Assembly (NCBI GenBank): GCA_009838195.1
Contig: VXSC01000019.1
Coordinates: 62,001-126,000, forward strand
Source of the DNA: Rhodothermaceae bacterium
Lineage (GTDB): Bacteria > Bacteroidota > Rhodothermia > Rhodothermales > Bin80
Length of the DNA stretch: 64,000 nt
Reading direction: 5' to 3'
Shown: piece by piece, positions 35,643 to 44,547 of the stretch
How positions within the stretch are numbered: position 1 is the first letter of the stretch
Layout of the letters: every line of letters begins with the position of its first letter
Notes under the pieces: generated by a model
The model's database searches: none
Told to the model about the DNA's origin: nothing
The model's input: the letters and a program-made list of their open reading frames with translations, nothing else
Program-made: the position numbers and the translations under genes

Positions 35643-38600
35643 ATGACCATGAAGATCCACCAATCATTCTCTCTGCTGACGTTAGGGCTTACCTTTGTTC
35701 TATTCTTTTGCACTGGTAGAGCACTGGCCCAGAACGTCCCGGAGGTCGTGCCCCATGTCGTGGTGGTTCAATTCGAGGACGGAATCTACTTTCCCGGCAA
35801 GACATCCACAACGGGTTTACAGGTCTTTGACCGCAAAGCGGCTGCCTACGGAGTGCACACCATTGAGCGCATGTACCCATTTCTGGATCGTGTAGAGCCG
35901 GCTCCTAAGACGCGAAATAATCTGTTGGCGCTGCGCCGCTCGTATTATGTACGCTACAGCGCCGATGTGGTCCCTGAACGAGTTGCCAAGGACTTGGCTT
36001 TTGCCCCCGGCGTCATCTACGCAGAACCAATACCCGTGAATCGAACCTCGGGGCCAGTCCACTGGGAGTACATCGATCCAAATGATCCCGGATTCAATCT
36101 CCAGACCGAACTGCAAGCTATGAAGCTCCCCAACGCTTGGAACGTTGTGAGGGGTTCAGATCGTACCCCAAAGGTGGTGATCGCGATCGTGGACGGAGGG
36201 GGCGAATGGCGACATGAGGACCTTCGGGCAAATGTATGGACGAATACGAATGAAATTCCAGGCAATGGGATTGATGACGATAACAATGGATTCATTGATG
36301 ATGTGCACGGCATAAACCTTGCCAACCGGGATGATACCAATAACGATCCAACAGGAATGCCCGAGACTCCTGGCAATGCTAGGCATGGCACAGCAGTTGC
36401 GGGATCGGCTAGTGCGGTAACCAACAACAATACGGGGGTAGCCGGTGCAGCTTGGAATGCAGAGTTGATGCACATCAACGCGGGATGTGGAAGGGCCGAA
36501 CTCGATGATATTATTTGCTTTGGCTATACAGGCGTTCTTTATGCGGCTATAAACGGTGCCGATATCATCAATGCAAGCTGGGGTGGTTTAGTGGCGGAAG
36601 ATCAAAGGCTGAGGAATATTGATCAGGTGCTTGACTTAGTAACAGACATGGGTGCCTTGGTTGTAGCCGCGGCTGGCAATCGGAATTATAGTATTGATGT
36701 GTTCCGTGACTATCCGCCCAGGCATCCACGTGTTCTCTCGGTAGGAGCCACAGAGAAGGAAACGCGCGTGAAGGCAGGTTTCTCCAACTATGGGAAGCTG
36801 GTCAATGTCTTTGCTCCAGAGGTCAGCATCATTACCACCGGATCAGACAATCGATATGTACGCATCAACGGCACATCATTTTCGTCTCCTCTGACGGCTG
36901 GCGTGGCTGCCTTGGTAAAGACACGGTTCCCAAACCTCTCTCCAGATGAACTGCGGGAGCAGGTGCGGTTGGCGAGCAAGAGCATAGACGACGATAATCC
37001 CGAGGTTGCTGGTCAATTGGGCCGGGGATTTGTCGATGCACTGGCGGCAGTTCGGAGACCTACTGTGCCCGCCATACGTCTCAGCCATTGGTCATGGGAA
37101 GACAATGACGGAGACCGCATCATTGAGCCCGGTGACCGGGTGACCATCACAATGACATTAGCCAACCATCTTGTCGATGCCAATCAGCTCCGAGTGGGAC
37201 TTGTCGGAGCCGAGCCCTATTCATTTGTGCGGTTGACTACATCGGAAGTTGAGGTCGGCCGTCTAGATAACGGTGACTCAGCAGAAGTGGTCTTCGAGTT
37301 CACTGTAGCGCCCGATGCCCCTGCCAACGAGCGCGTGCGATTCTTCACTCATGTTCATGAGGGAGCCTTTGAAGATGTAGCGGACATGATTTCGCTTCGC
37401 GTAAACCAGCAGCTAGAATTGGTACATCAAGGTCTGAGCGCGCTTTACACCGCGACAGACGGAGATAACTGGGTGAAGAATGACAACTGGGATATCACGA
37501 CGGTGCCAAGCGAACAGGAACTGGTCGACTGGTTTGGTGTCTCGCTCAGTGAGGGACTCGTGGTCGAGTTGTCCATGGAAAACAATAATCTCAGAGGAAC
37601 ATTGCCGCCCGCACTTGAGAACTTGCGGAACCTACGAATTCTCGGTTTATTCGAGAATGAGGGACTCTCTGGGCCGGTCCCGCCCGAACTCGGAAATCTC
37701 GAACGTCTGCAGAGGCTGATACTACGGGACAATTCGCTTACTGGGTCGATCCCATCCGAACTCGGGAATCTTGAACAATTGCAGGCGCTGAGCCTGCGGG
37801 GTAATTCTCTTACTGGGTTGATTCCACCTGAACTCGGGAATCTTGAACAATTGCAGGGGGTGAGTTTCTCTAGCAATTCCCTTTCCGGGCCAATCCCCCC
37901 TGAATTCGGGAGCCTCAAGCAATTGCAGGAGTTGTGGCTGCAGAACAATTCCCTCTCGGGGGAGATCCCGTCTGAACTTGGGAACCTTGAACAATTGCGG
38001 ATTCTGAGCTTGGCGGATAATTCTTTTACCGGATCGATTCCATCCGAATTCGGAAACCTTGAACGACTATGGATATTGAGCTTGGCGGGCAATTCTCTTT
38101 CCGGGGAGATCCCGTCTGAACTCGGGCATCTTGACCAACTGCAGACGCTGATACTGCAGAACAATTCTCTTTCCGGGACGATCCCGGCCGAACTCGGGAA
38201 TCTCGAACAACTGCAGGTGCTGGGCCTGCGGGGCAATTCTCTTTCTGGACCGATTCCACGTGAACTCGGGGGCCTCGAACAACTGCAGAGGCTGAGCCTT
38301 TCTGGCAATTCACTTTCCGGGTCGATTCCATCCGAACTCAAGAATCTCAAACGACTGGAGGGGCTGTGGCTCTGGGACAATTCACTTACCGGGTCGATCC
38401 CACCCGAACTTGGGAACCTCGAACAACTGCAGACGCTGTGGATGCATAGAAATTCTCTTTCTGGCCTGATTCCACCCGAACTGGGGATTCTCAAGCAATT
38501 GGAGGACTTGGACCTGTCTGGCAATTCTCTTGCCGGGCCTATCCCACGTGAACTCGGAAACCTTCAACAACTGCAGAGACTGTGGCTGTCTGACAATTCT

Positions 38601-39692
38601 CTCTTCGGGGAGGTCCCGCCCGAGCTAGGAAACCTCGACAATTTGAAGGATTTGAGACTGGAGAGTGATTCCCTCTCTGGACCGATCCCATCCACACTCG
38701 GTGACCTTACGCAACTGGAGGCGCTGTGGTTGTCTAACAATTCTCTTTCTGGTGAAATCCCACCCGAACTTGGGAACCTCGGACAACTGAAGGACTTGAG
38801 ACTGGAGAACAATTCTATTTCCGGATCAATCCCATCTGAACTTGGGAACCTCAAGCAGCTGGAGGACCTAAACCTGTCTAACAATTCCCTCTCTGGACCA
38901 ATCCCACCCGAACTCGGGAATCTTTCGCGGCTGAGGCGGCTGAACTTAGAGGGGAATGTCGTAAAGGGACGGCTTCCAAGGAGCTTGATGAAATTGGATA
39001 GTCTTGAGGTAATCGACTTCGGTGGCCAAAACCTTTGTGCTCCCGGCGATGATGAGTTTCAGACGTGGCTGAACAGTATCCCGAGTCACTCGGGACCAAC
39101 ATGTATAGCATTACACTTTGCCGATGATATCCCGGATCAATCGTACCCGCGTACGCAGCCCATTACTCCGCTGATTCTGCCAGAAGCCATGGGAGGCATT
39201 TCACCAATTACGTACGTTATAACTCCCATATCCCTCCCATGGGGGCTCATGTATGATCCATCTACACGTACGATCAGTGGAACGCCGACGGTGGTTACTT
39301 CAAGTCCGATGCCTTTTACCTTCAAAGCTATCGATTTCATCGGGGTGACGGATAGCTTGATGTTCAGAATTGAAGTCTTTAGCCCAGTCGCGTCGGAGCA
39401 GGCAGAGCTGCCGGAATCATTTACGGTCCAAGGAAATTACCCCAACCCATTTCGAGAATCCACGCGCCTCGTCGTTGACCTTCCCTGGCCCGCCACCCTG
39501 AACGTGGAGGTATTTGACGTGATGGGAAGGCGCGTACTTTCTCTGCCCCCGGTGGATCTGGTTGCGGGCTGGAGCCAGAGCATTCTTCTTGAAGGTTCGG
39601 CATTGCCCTCGGGCCTGTATGTGTATCGGATTCAAGCAGAATCGCCGGTGGGAATTCGAAGACTAGCCGGCCGCTTCCTGCGTGTGCGGTAA
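35643..39692 (+). CDS. Secreted subtilisin-like protease fused to plant-type leucine-rich repeats, T9SS tail
   Basis: With ATG 35643 the protein has 1349 aa (signal peptide ending GRALAQ near 30). A propeptide-like region (31-155) precedes an S8 peptidase domain (about 160-490) with the full triad: Asp184 in AIVDGGG, His248 in ARHGTAVAGS, Ser412 in NGTSFSSPLTAG, and oxyanion Asn346 in AAAGNRN. A beta-sandwich (about 500-595) leads to 20 leucine-rich repeats of 24 residues (about 650-1130, consensus LSGSIPPELGNLEQLQxLxL), the plant-specific LRR class. A putative-Ig (He_PIG) domain (about 1165-1260) and a T9SS type A sorting domain (NYPNPFRESTRLVVD to the end) complete it. It is therefore a surface-anchored or released endopeptidase whose repeats probably bind a protein or glycan target. 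The antisense frames over the repeats are artefacts. Transcribed alone, 118 bp after the VPS10-like gene. Confidence 0.93.
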   Translation: MTMKIHQSFSLLTLGLTFVLFFCTGRALAQNVPEVVPHVVVVQFEDGIYFPGKTSTTGLQVFDRKAAAYGVHTIERMYPFLDRVEPAPKTRNNLLALRRSYYVRYSADVVPERVAKDLAFAPGVIYAEPIPVNRTSGPVHWEYIDPNDPGFNLQTELQAMKLPNAWNVVRGSDRTPKVVIAIVDGGGEWRHEDLRANVWTNTNEIPGNGIDDDNNGFIDDVHGINLANRDDTNNDPTGMPETPGNARHGTAVAGSASAVTNNNTGVAGAAWNAELMHINAGCGRAELDDIICFGYTGVLYAAINGADIINASWGGLVAEDQRLRNIDQVLDLVTDMGALVVAAAGNRNYSIDVFRDYPPRHPRVLSVGATEKETRVKAGFSNYGKLVNVFAPEVSIITTGSDNRYVRINGTSFSSPLTAGVAALVKTRFPNLSPDELREQVRLASKSIDDDNPEVAGQLGRGFVDALAAVRRPTVPAIRLSHWSWEDNDGDRIIEPGDRVTITMTLANHLVDANQLRVGLVGAEPYSFVRLTTSEVEVGRLDNGDSAEVVFEFTVAPDAPANERVRFFTHVHEGAFEDVADMISLRVNQQLELVHQGLSALYTATDGDNWVKNDNWDITTVPSEQELVDWFGVSLSEGLVVELSMENNNLRGTLPPALENLRNLRILGLFENEGLSGPVPPELGNLERLQRLILRDNSLTGSIPSELGNLEQLQALSLRGNSLTGLIPPELGNLEQLQGVSFSSNSLSGPIPPEFGSLKQLQELWLQNNSLSGEIPSELGNLEQLRILSLADNSFTGSIPSEFGNLERLWILSLAGNSLSGEIPSELGHLDQLQTLILQNNSLSGTIPAELGNLEQLQVLGLRGNSLSGPIPRELGGLEQLQRLSLSGNSLSGSIPSELKNLKRLEGLWLWDNSLTGSIPPELGNLEQLQTLWMHRNSLSGLIPPELGILKQLEDLDLSGNSLAGPIPRELGNLQQLQRLWLSDNSLFGEVPPELGNLDNLKDLRLESDSLSGPIPSTLGDLTQLEALWLSNNSLSGEIPPELGNLGQLKDLRLENNSISGSIPSELGNLKQLEDLNLSNNSLSGPIPPELGNLSRLRRLNLEGNVVKGRLPRSLMKLDSLEVIDFGGQNLCAPGDDEFQTWLNSIPSHSGPTCIALHFADDIPDQSYPRTQPITPLILPEAMGGISPITYVITPISLPWGLMYDPSTRTISGTPTVVTSSPMPFTFKAIDFIGVTDSLMFRIEVFSPVASEQAELPESFTVQGNYPNPFRESTRLVVDLPWPATLNVEVFDVMGRRVLSLPPVDLVAGWSQSILLEGSALPSGLYVYRIQAESPVGIRRLAGRFLRVR
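37590..39032 (+). repeat. 72-bp tandem repeat array encoding LRRs
   Basis: Twenty tandem units (first 75 bp, the rest 72 bp) encode the 24-residue LRRs. Many units share long near-identical DNA words such as GAACTCGGGAATCTTGAACA, so copies are similar enough for slippage or recombination. The units at both ends are most diverged, as is common when internal copies expand. Confidence 0.9.
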
Positions 39693-39787
39693 TGAATGTG
39701 CGGGCGTAGATACTGCTTCAGTGAGTCCAACTGGATACATACAGGGAATCTATGGCCGACCCGCGGCCCTAAATTTTACGGATCTTC

Positions 39788-39805
39788 GCAGAATAGGTAT
39801 TCTGC
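39788..39805. terminator. Palindromic stem between convergent genes
   Basis: GCAGAATA-GG-TATTCTGC is a perfect 8-bp inverted repeat with a 2-bp centre, between the protease-LRR gene and the convergent serine hydrolase gene. No U-run is attached; a bidirectional 3'-end hairpin is the simplest reading. Confidence 0.4.
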
Positions 39806-39855
39806 CGGGTCGTTCTTGCTGCGCCAGGATCTCTTTTTCTATTGTGCTGGCGGAT

Positions 39856-40950
39856 TCAACTCTGCGATTGGTCAACAAATAGGGACACGATCTGCTGAAC
39901 CACGTCCAGGTTCGCATTGCTCATGTTCACCATGGCAACAACGACGACACCGGTGTCCGGTTGAATGACAAGAAGAGAGGTCCCACCAATGGCTCCTCCA
40001 CTATGACTGAAGTAGCGAAGGTGATCGGAACGGGTTTCCACGCGCCACCCGAAAGCGTATCCGGTAGGTTCACCGGCAGTGGTCTGCTGTTCGGTAAACA
40101 GCAGTTCTTTAGCATTCTGGTCGAAGAAGGACGTATCCAGATGGGCAATTCCGAATCGTACAATATCGATCGGGGTAGATAAAAAGCCACCACCAGCCCA
40201 TTTATAGCTATTATCCACATAGGGGGCATTCAGTAGGGTTCCGTCCTGGGTGCGGACATAGAACCGGACGCGATGCACAATCAGGCTGTCTGGGTGATCC
40301 GCCACCGTATCCAGCATGTTGAATGGAAGGAAGATCTCCCGTTGCATATAGTCCAGAAACGGCTCTTGGGCTGCTCCCTCAATCACTGCGCTGATCAGGT
40401 TCCATCCATAACTGGAGTAGAGATACTTCGTACCAGGTTCATGCAGCAGGGTATCCGCCGAAAAAATATCCAACCCATCTTCAACGGTGGAGTAGGGTAC
40501 GGCGGAGAGCATTTCGCCTGGCCGGTATCCTCGAATTCCTCCAAGATGTGCACCAAGCTGGCGTGTGGTAATGGTCCAGCGTTTTTGGGGGAAATTCGGC
40601 ACGTACTCCTGAATACTTGCGTCAACATCCAATTTCGTTTGGCTATAGAGTTTGGCTGCTGCCGCAGCCGTGAGAGGTTTGGAGATACTTGCGATCCTAA
40701 AGCGGCTGTGTGGCCACATTGGTACCCGTTGTTCAAGGTCTGAAAAACCAACCGCATCGGACCAGATCAATTGCCCGTTGACCGCCACAGCTACGGCCAT
40801 TCCCGGGAATTTCTGCTCCTGCCAGGTCTGGGTAATCATTCCATAGGCAGAATCAGCAGCAGACCGATATTGATCTGGAAGTTGGGCAAATTGTGCTGTG
40901 GCATTCCGTACGAGTATCAGCAGCAGCAGTAGATAGCGTAGAAAACTCAT
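39856..40950 (-). CDS. Serine hydrolase, beta-lactamase class C/penicillin-binding-like
   Basis: 364 aa from ATG 40950, which gives a signal peptide (ending NATAQ). The fold signature is complete: SxxK motif S88-I-S-K91 within FRIASISKP, the YSS motif in LYSSYGWNLISAVIE, and HSGG replacing KTG in YFSHSGGAIGGTS. The family includes esterases, D-aminopeptidases and transpeptidase-like enzymes acting in the periplasm; true cephalosporinases are a minority, so resistance should not be assumed. It lies 129 bp downstream of the phosphorylase-like gene on the same strand and may be the last gene of that operon. Confidence 0.88.
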   Translation of the reverse strand: MSFLRYLLLLLILVRNATAQFAQLPDQYRSAADSAYGMITQTWQEQKFPGMAVAVAVNGQLIWSDAVGFSDLEQRVPMWPHSRFRIASISKPLTAAAAAKLYSQTKLDVDASIQEYVPNFPQKRWTITTRQLGAHLGGIRGYRPGEMLSAVPYSTVEDGLDIFSADTLLHEPGTKYLYSSYGWNLISAVIEGAAQEPFLDYMQREIFLPFNMLDTVADHPDSLIVHRVRFYVRTQDGTLLNAPYVDNSYKWAGGGFLSTPIDIVRFGIAHLDTSFFDQNAKELLFTEQQTTAGEPTGYAFGWRVETRSDHLRYFSHSGGAIGGTSLLVIQPDTGVVVVAMVNMSNANLDVVQQIVSLFVDQSQS

Positions 40951-41079
40951 TGTTGATTTTGTATTTAGTAGGGGCAAAATACGCTTTGTTTTGATCTTGG
41001 TTGACTGTGAAGATGTTGACTTCGACCAGTCTCCGTGCAGGTTATTGTTGCGGAGGAATTCCCATGCCTTCCCACAGCA

Positions 41080-44000
41080 CTAAACGCCCGGGGTCAGATG
41101 GACATCAATTCGGGTAATTGCGCCTGTGCGCCCAAACAATGCTGAACTTTCCTCATGCGAGAGGGTCAGGTCTGGTCTCTCTGCAGAATCTTTTCCTCGA
41201 ATTATCAGAAGCGGGGTCTCTGAAAGATGATAGACGAAGAGAACCTGGCAATATGTGAATGCAAGGCTACCGGCACTCAACTGGAATGACTGTTGCGTAC
41301 CATCTATATCATACCAACTGAATAGCTCGCGTTTTTGGCAGAATTCGGACTTACGAAGCAGCTCAGGATTGATGCTCAAGATTCCATCTGAAATACGAAT
41401 TCCCAATTCACCCCAACGGCAAATAATATCTTCTTTAACCTGCCCGGTCAGGCCTGGCTGCTGTGCACCTCCCCAACCGGGAGTGTGCGAATATGCATCT
41501 TGGGGGAATGTACCATATTTGGCAGGTGGCTGACTTCCTCCCAAGCTATTGCGGATTTCGTAATAATGTCTGGCAAGTGCCTTACGGGAGCCCGCCGGAG
41601 CGTTTGTGTCGACTGCTTTCCAAAACGTGCCTTGTACCGCTAGGAGCAGCTTGGAGATGATGTGCCAGTAAACACAACCAAGACCTTCATACTTAAAAAA
41701 TCGACCGGACCGTCCCGTGAAAGATGCGTGCTTAAAAGTCTTTTCGTAGAGTGCGAGAATCTGTGATCGACTGTCGGCCGTGACTTTATAGCCTTCGTTC
41801 TGCAAGGTCTCCATTAAGTTGTCCAATTCGACGGCATTCACCAGCGCTGGATTGAAGTAGTATTGCCCGGTAGCATTCCGGCTAATGAGGCGGTTATCCT
41901 CGTTCTGGATCAACTTCCTCACCAATGAAAGCCGCACGACGTCGTTCGGAGAAATATGATTGCGTAGACTGAATTTTGGCAGTTTTTTATCAGAATAAAG
42001 CAGATAGCTGCCATGTCGATTATTGTAGAGGGGGCTATTCCTGAGCGCATTCAGCAGATTCAGTGCATCCTGCGTATTGAGACTGCCTGAGGCCAGAGCA
42101 GCCACCTGTCCTTCCAACATGAGCTGCAGTGCTTCAACATCAATGGTTTTATCCGGTCGGGAATGAAACACGGTATAACTGTGCACAAGACCATCCTCCC
42201 GAATAGATTTCTGAATCGTTGGTTGGATCGCTTCACGGGCAAGCGCACAGAAACCTGCCAAGGCGGAGGCATCCAGTGAGAGGGGCTCTTTCTGGAGCCC
42301 CTGGGTATACAGGGTTGCACGATATCGGCATGCAGCACTTCCCAACGCATCCATCGCTTCAAATCGGTCGGAGGAATTCGATACGCTACCGCAGACGGCT
42401 AATGCATGTTGGACCTCATCCAGCCAGCCAGAAACCTCTGGAGAAACCAAATAGGATTTTCCTGCGGTCTGATACAAATTTCCAACAAACTCCAGATATC
42501 GGTGCAAATGAAAGAGCGTTACTAGGGAACAGCCCCAGCCCGCTAAGGCATTGTTTGCATCGTTCCATTCGGGGCGCTGCGTGTTAAGCCAGATCCCTCC
42601 TCCAGGTACCATTGCACAGAGCTTGGTGAGGGCGGGAACGAGGAGCTTTTCTGCAAGCGTTACAAGAACCGGTTCTTCCTCGGGGGTCTGCAGGAGGTAT
42701 CCATCCGATCCCGTTTCCAGCACTCGGGCGGATAGTTTCTTGTGTAAATCCCAGTCAAATTCTACGGAATGTTTTGGATCGGCAAGGATCTGATCATAAT
42801 CAGCAAGTCGGTAGGGGATTTGCACATAACTGAAGATGCGCAGATCCATGAGTTGCGCAAGAGTATCTGGATCATGCGCATGCGCCCATTCCAACAGGCA
42901 GAGCAGATACGTGAGTTGATGATCCCCCCAGTACCCAATGGAGGCCCATGGATCAGTTTCATCAGGGATCTCCCAGTCCACACTACTCCGTCCAATCCGG
43001 TATGGATTATATCCATCGGCTGTAGAGGCGTTGACAAAGGCGGTCAGCATCGCTGAATAGTACCGGGGATAGGACCTCCCCAAAGCCTCCCAATTCTGAA
43101 ATAGATCCCGCCAGTTCCCCGAATAGTCCAATAGCAGTTCCCCGTTTTCGTTGTGTGTGCGGATTTCGAACAGGTTCCAGGGGCGGCTCGGATCCCCATG
43201 TCGCCTGCTATATGCCAGCGGCAAATATTCAGCAATCAGTCTGCATAATTGAGGATCTTCCGGGGGAGATAGTTGCGAAAGATCGATGCTGTCCTCCAGA
43301 GCTTCCAGATAGGGAGAAGATGCAAGGTTGCGATTACGCACAGACACGAAACGGATCAGATTCTGTTTATCAGCATGATATCCGCGGAGGGGGATCCCTC
43401 CCCGCATCGCGTTAAACAGTGTATTGCTATAGTGTCGCAGATCTTGGATGCTTTGCGCGGTTTTTTGCAGACCATCCGCACCTGCAATGAGTTTCCGAAG
43501 ATCGGTGGTATCCTGTTGCTCCTGGTGACGCAGCTTACGGACGAGTGTGGAGGATTTCTCCAGAGCTGTTTGTAACTCAATCAGATTCCCCACATGCTGA
43601 TCCACATCTGCAATCAAATCCCAGGACACAGCGCGATCTTTTGTGAGACGAAGATTACGTTCGACCAAGTACGCACCTCGCCGGCCAAGGATTGAATCTT
43701 CTGTACTGAGTTGTTGCCCCTCTCGGTAGGTGTCTAATTGTGCTGTAGACAGCAAGATTGAGTTTGGGCGCGGTCCGTTTTGCCAGACCAGAGTAGCTCG
43801 TAATGCTTCCTCTGGAACTGGGTGGTCAACGATCAATGAACTCAGCGAAAAGACGCCGATTTGTTTTTCCAACTCACTCACTTTATAGGCATCAACCAGT
43901 GTGCTACGAGATCTTTGGAGTTCCACACTGACCCCGGAAGGGAGAATATTGGAAATTCCATCCAGTACGCTAATGCGCATGGGTAAATGCCAGGTACTCT

Positions 44001-44547
44001 CCAGCCGAGCACGGCGAACAAAGCCAAACGTATTGACACACTGCCAACTGTAGGAAAAACGGAGACTGAGATCTCGGTTGAACTCCTCGAATAACAGTTT
44101 ATTGCCGGCAGCATTCTTGTATAGATTCCGTTCAATTCGATATAACCCACGTTGCCCGGAATTAAATGGCTCCCAAAGCATGGTTCGGTTGGAACGGTCA
44201 ATGCGTACCAAGGTGACGCTCCCGGTATGGGACGCCGCATCATGAAGCTTATCGTCAGTCACATAGGGGAAGAGCGCATGATTTGCGTCTCGGCGCCCAG
44301 CGGTCAACGCTCCCGTGCTGGAAATGAAAAGCCAGTGATCTCCGATGCTGGCCAGCGTAATCAGGAATGGGGCCAGTTGGTCAAAATTTGAAATCCTGTA
44401 CCAGGATTCCCCGTAGCGCTCAACGAACTGCCCGGAGCATGTGCCGCGGCTAGGGTACAGCTTAGTGTGCCCGGCAAAGATGCCCTGAAAGTCACTATTC
44501 TGTGACGAGGAACGGGATGTTGGCGTGCGCCGCACTTCCTTGGCCAT
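41080..44547 (-). CDS. Phosphorylase-like enzyme of the GH94/GH149/GH161 type (putative beta-1,3-glucan phosphorylase)
   Basis: 1155 aa without a signal peptide, thus cytosolic. The C-terminal two thirds look like the (alpha/alpha)6-barrel of clan GH-Q: WNLFEIRTHNENGELLLDYSGNWRDLFQNWEAL, PWASIGYWGDHQLTYLLCLLEWA, and TQRPEWNDANNALAGWG, where Asp663 of the WND motif matches the general acid of cellobiose/chitobiose phosphorylases. The N-terminal part would be the usual beta-sandwich plus helical inserts. GH94 enzymes are near 800 aa; about 1100 aa is the size of GH149 and GH161, which phosphorolyse beta-1,3-glucan oligosaccharides to glucose-1-phosphate. The placement within GH149 is inferred from size and context (GH16, sugar porter). 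The ATG at 44547 overlaps the upstream glycosidase by 53 bp; no start outside the overlap gives a better N-terminus. Confidence 0.65.
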   Translation of the reverse strand: MAKEVRRTPTSRSSSQNSDFQGIFAGHTKLYPSRGTCSGQFVERYGESWYRISNFDQLAPFLITLASIGDHWLFISSTGALTAGRRDANHALFPYVTDDKLHDAASHTGSVTLVRIDRSNRTMLWEPFNSGQRGLYRIERNLYKNAAGNKLLFEEFNRDLSLRFSYSWQCVNTFGFVRRARLESTWHLPMRISVLDGISNILPSGVSVELQRSRSTLVDAYKVSELEKQIGVFSLSSLIVDHPVPEEALRATLVWQNGPRPNSILLSTAQLDTYREGQQLSTEDSILGRRGAYLVERNLRLTKDRAVSWDLIADVDQHVGNLIELQTALEKSSTLVRKLRHQEQQDTTDLRKLIAGADGLQKTAQSIQDLRHYSNTLFNAMRGGIPLRGYHADKQNLIRFVSVRNRNLASSPYLEALEDSIDLSQLSPPEDPQLCRLIAEYLPLAYSRRHGDPSRPWNLFEIRTHNENGELLLDYSGNWRDLFQNWEALGRSYPRYYSAMLTAFVNASTADGYNPYRIGRSSVDWEIPDETDPWASIGYWGDHQLTYLLCLLEWAHAHDPDTLAQLMDLRIFSYVQIPYRLADYDQILADPKHSVEFDWDLHKKLSARVLETGSDGYLLQTPEEEPVLVTLAEKLLVPALTKLCAMVPGGGIWLNTQRPEWNDANNALAGWGCSLVTLFHLHRYLEFVGNLYQTAGKSYLVSPEVSGWLDEVQHALAVCGSVSNSSDRFEAMDALGSAACRYRATLYTQGLQKEPLSLDASALAGFCALAREAIQPTIQKSIREDGLVHSYTVFHSRPDKTIDVEALQLMLEGQVAALASGSLNTQDALNLLNALRNSPLYNNRHGSYLLYSDKKLPKFSLRNHISPNDVVRLSLVRKLIQNEDNRLISRNATGQYYFNPALVNAVELDNLMETLQNEGYKVTADSRSQILALYEKTFKHASFTGRSGRFFKYEGLGCVYWHIISKLLLAVQGTFWKAVDTNAPAGSRKALARHYYEIRNSLGGSQPPAKYGTFPQDAYSHTPGWGGAQQPGLTGQVKEDIICRWGELGIRISDGILSINPELLRKSEFCQKRELFSWYDIDGTQQSFQLSAGSLAFTYCQVLFVYHLSETPLLIIRGKDSAERPDLTLSHEESSALFGRTGAITRIDVHLTPGV

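Noticed and set aside
37445-38524. 359-codon open frame on the minus strand opposite the LRR region
   Set aside because: It is the mirror of the 72-bp LRR repeats: its own repeated Ser/Pro/Arg pattern follows directly from the sense codons, and it has no start context or domain.
37590-39032. Regular repeats considered as a CRISPR array
   Set aside because: The units are contiguous, 72 bp, in frame and encode a standard LRR consensus; there are no unique spacers or cas genes.
39856-40950. Serine hydrolase as an antibiotic-resistance beta-lactamase
   Set aside because: HSGG replaces KTG and the protein resembles the broad esterase/peptidase group; no evidence for beta-lactam hydrolysis.
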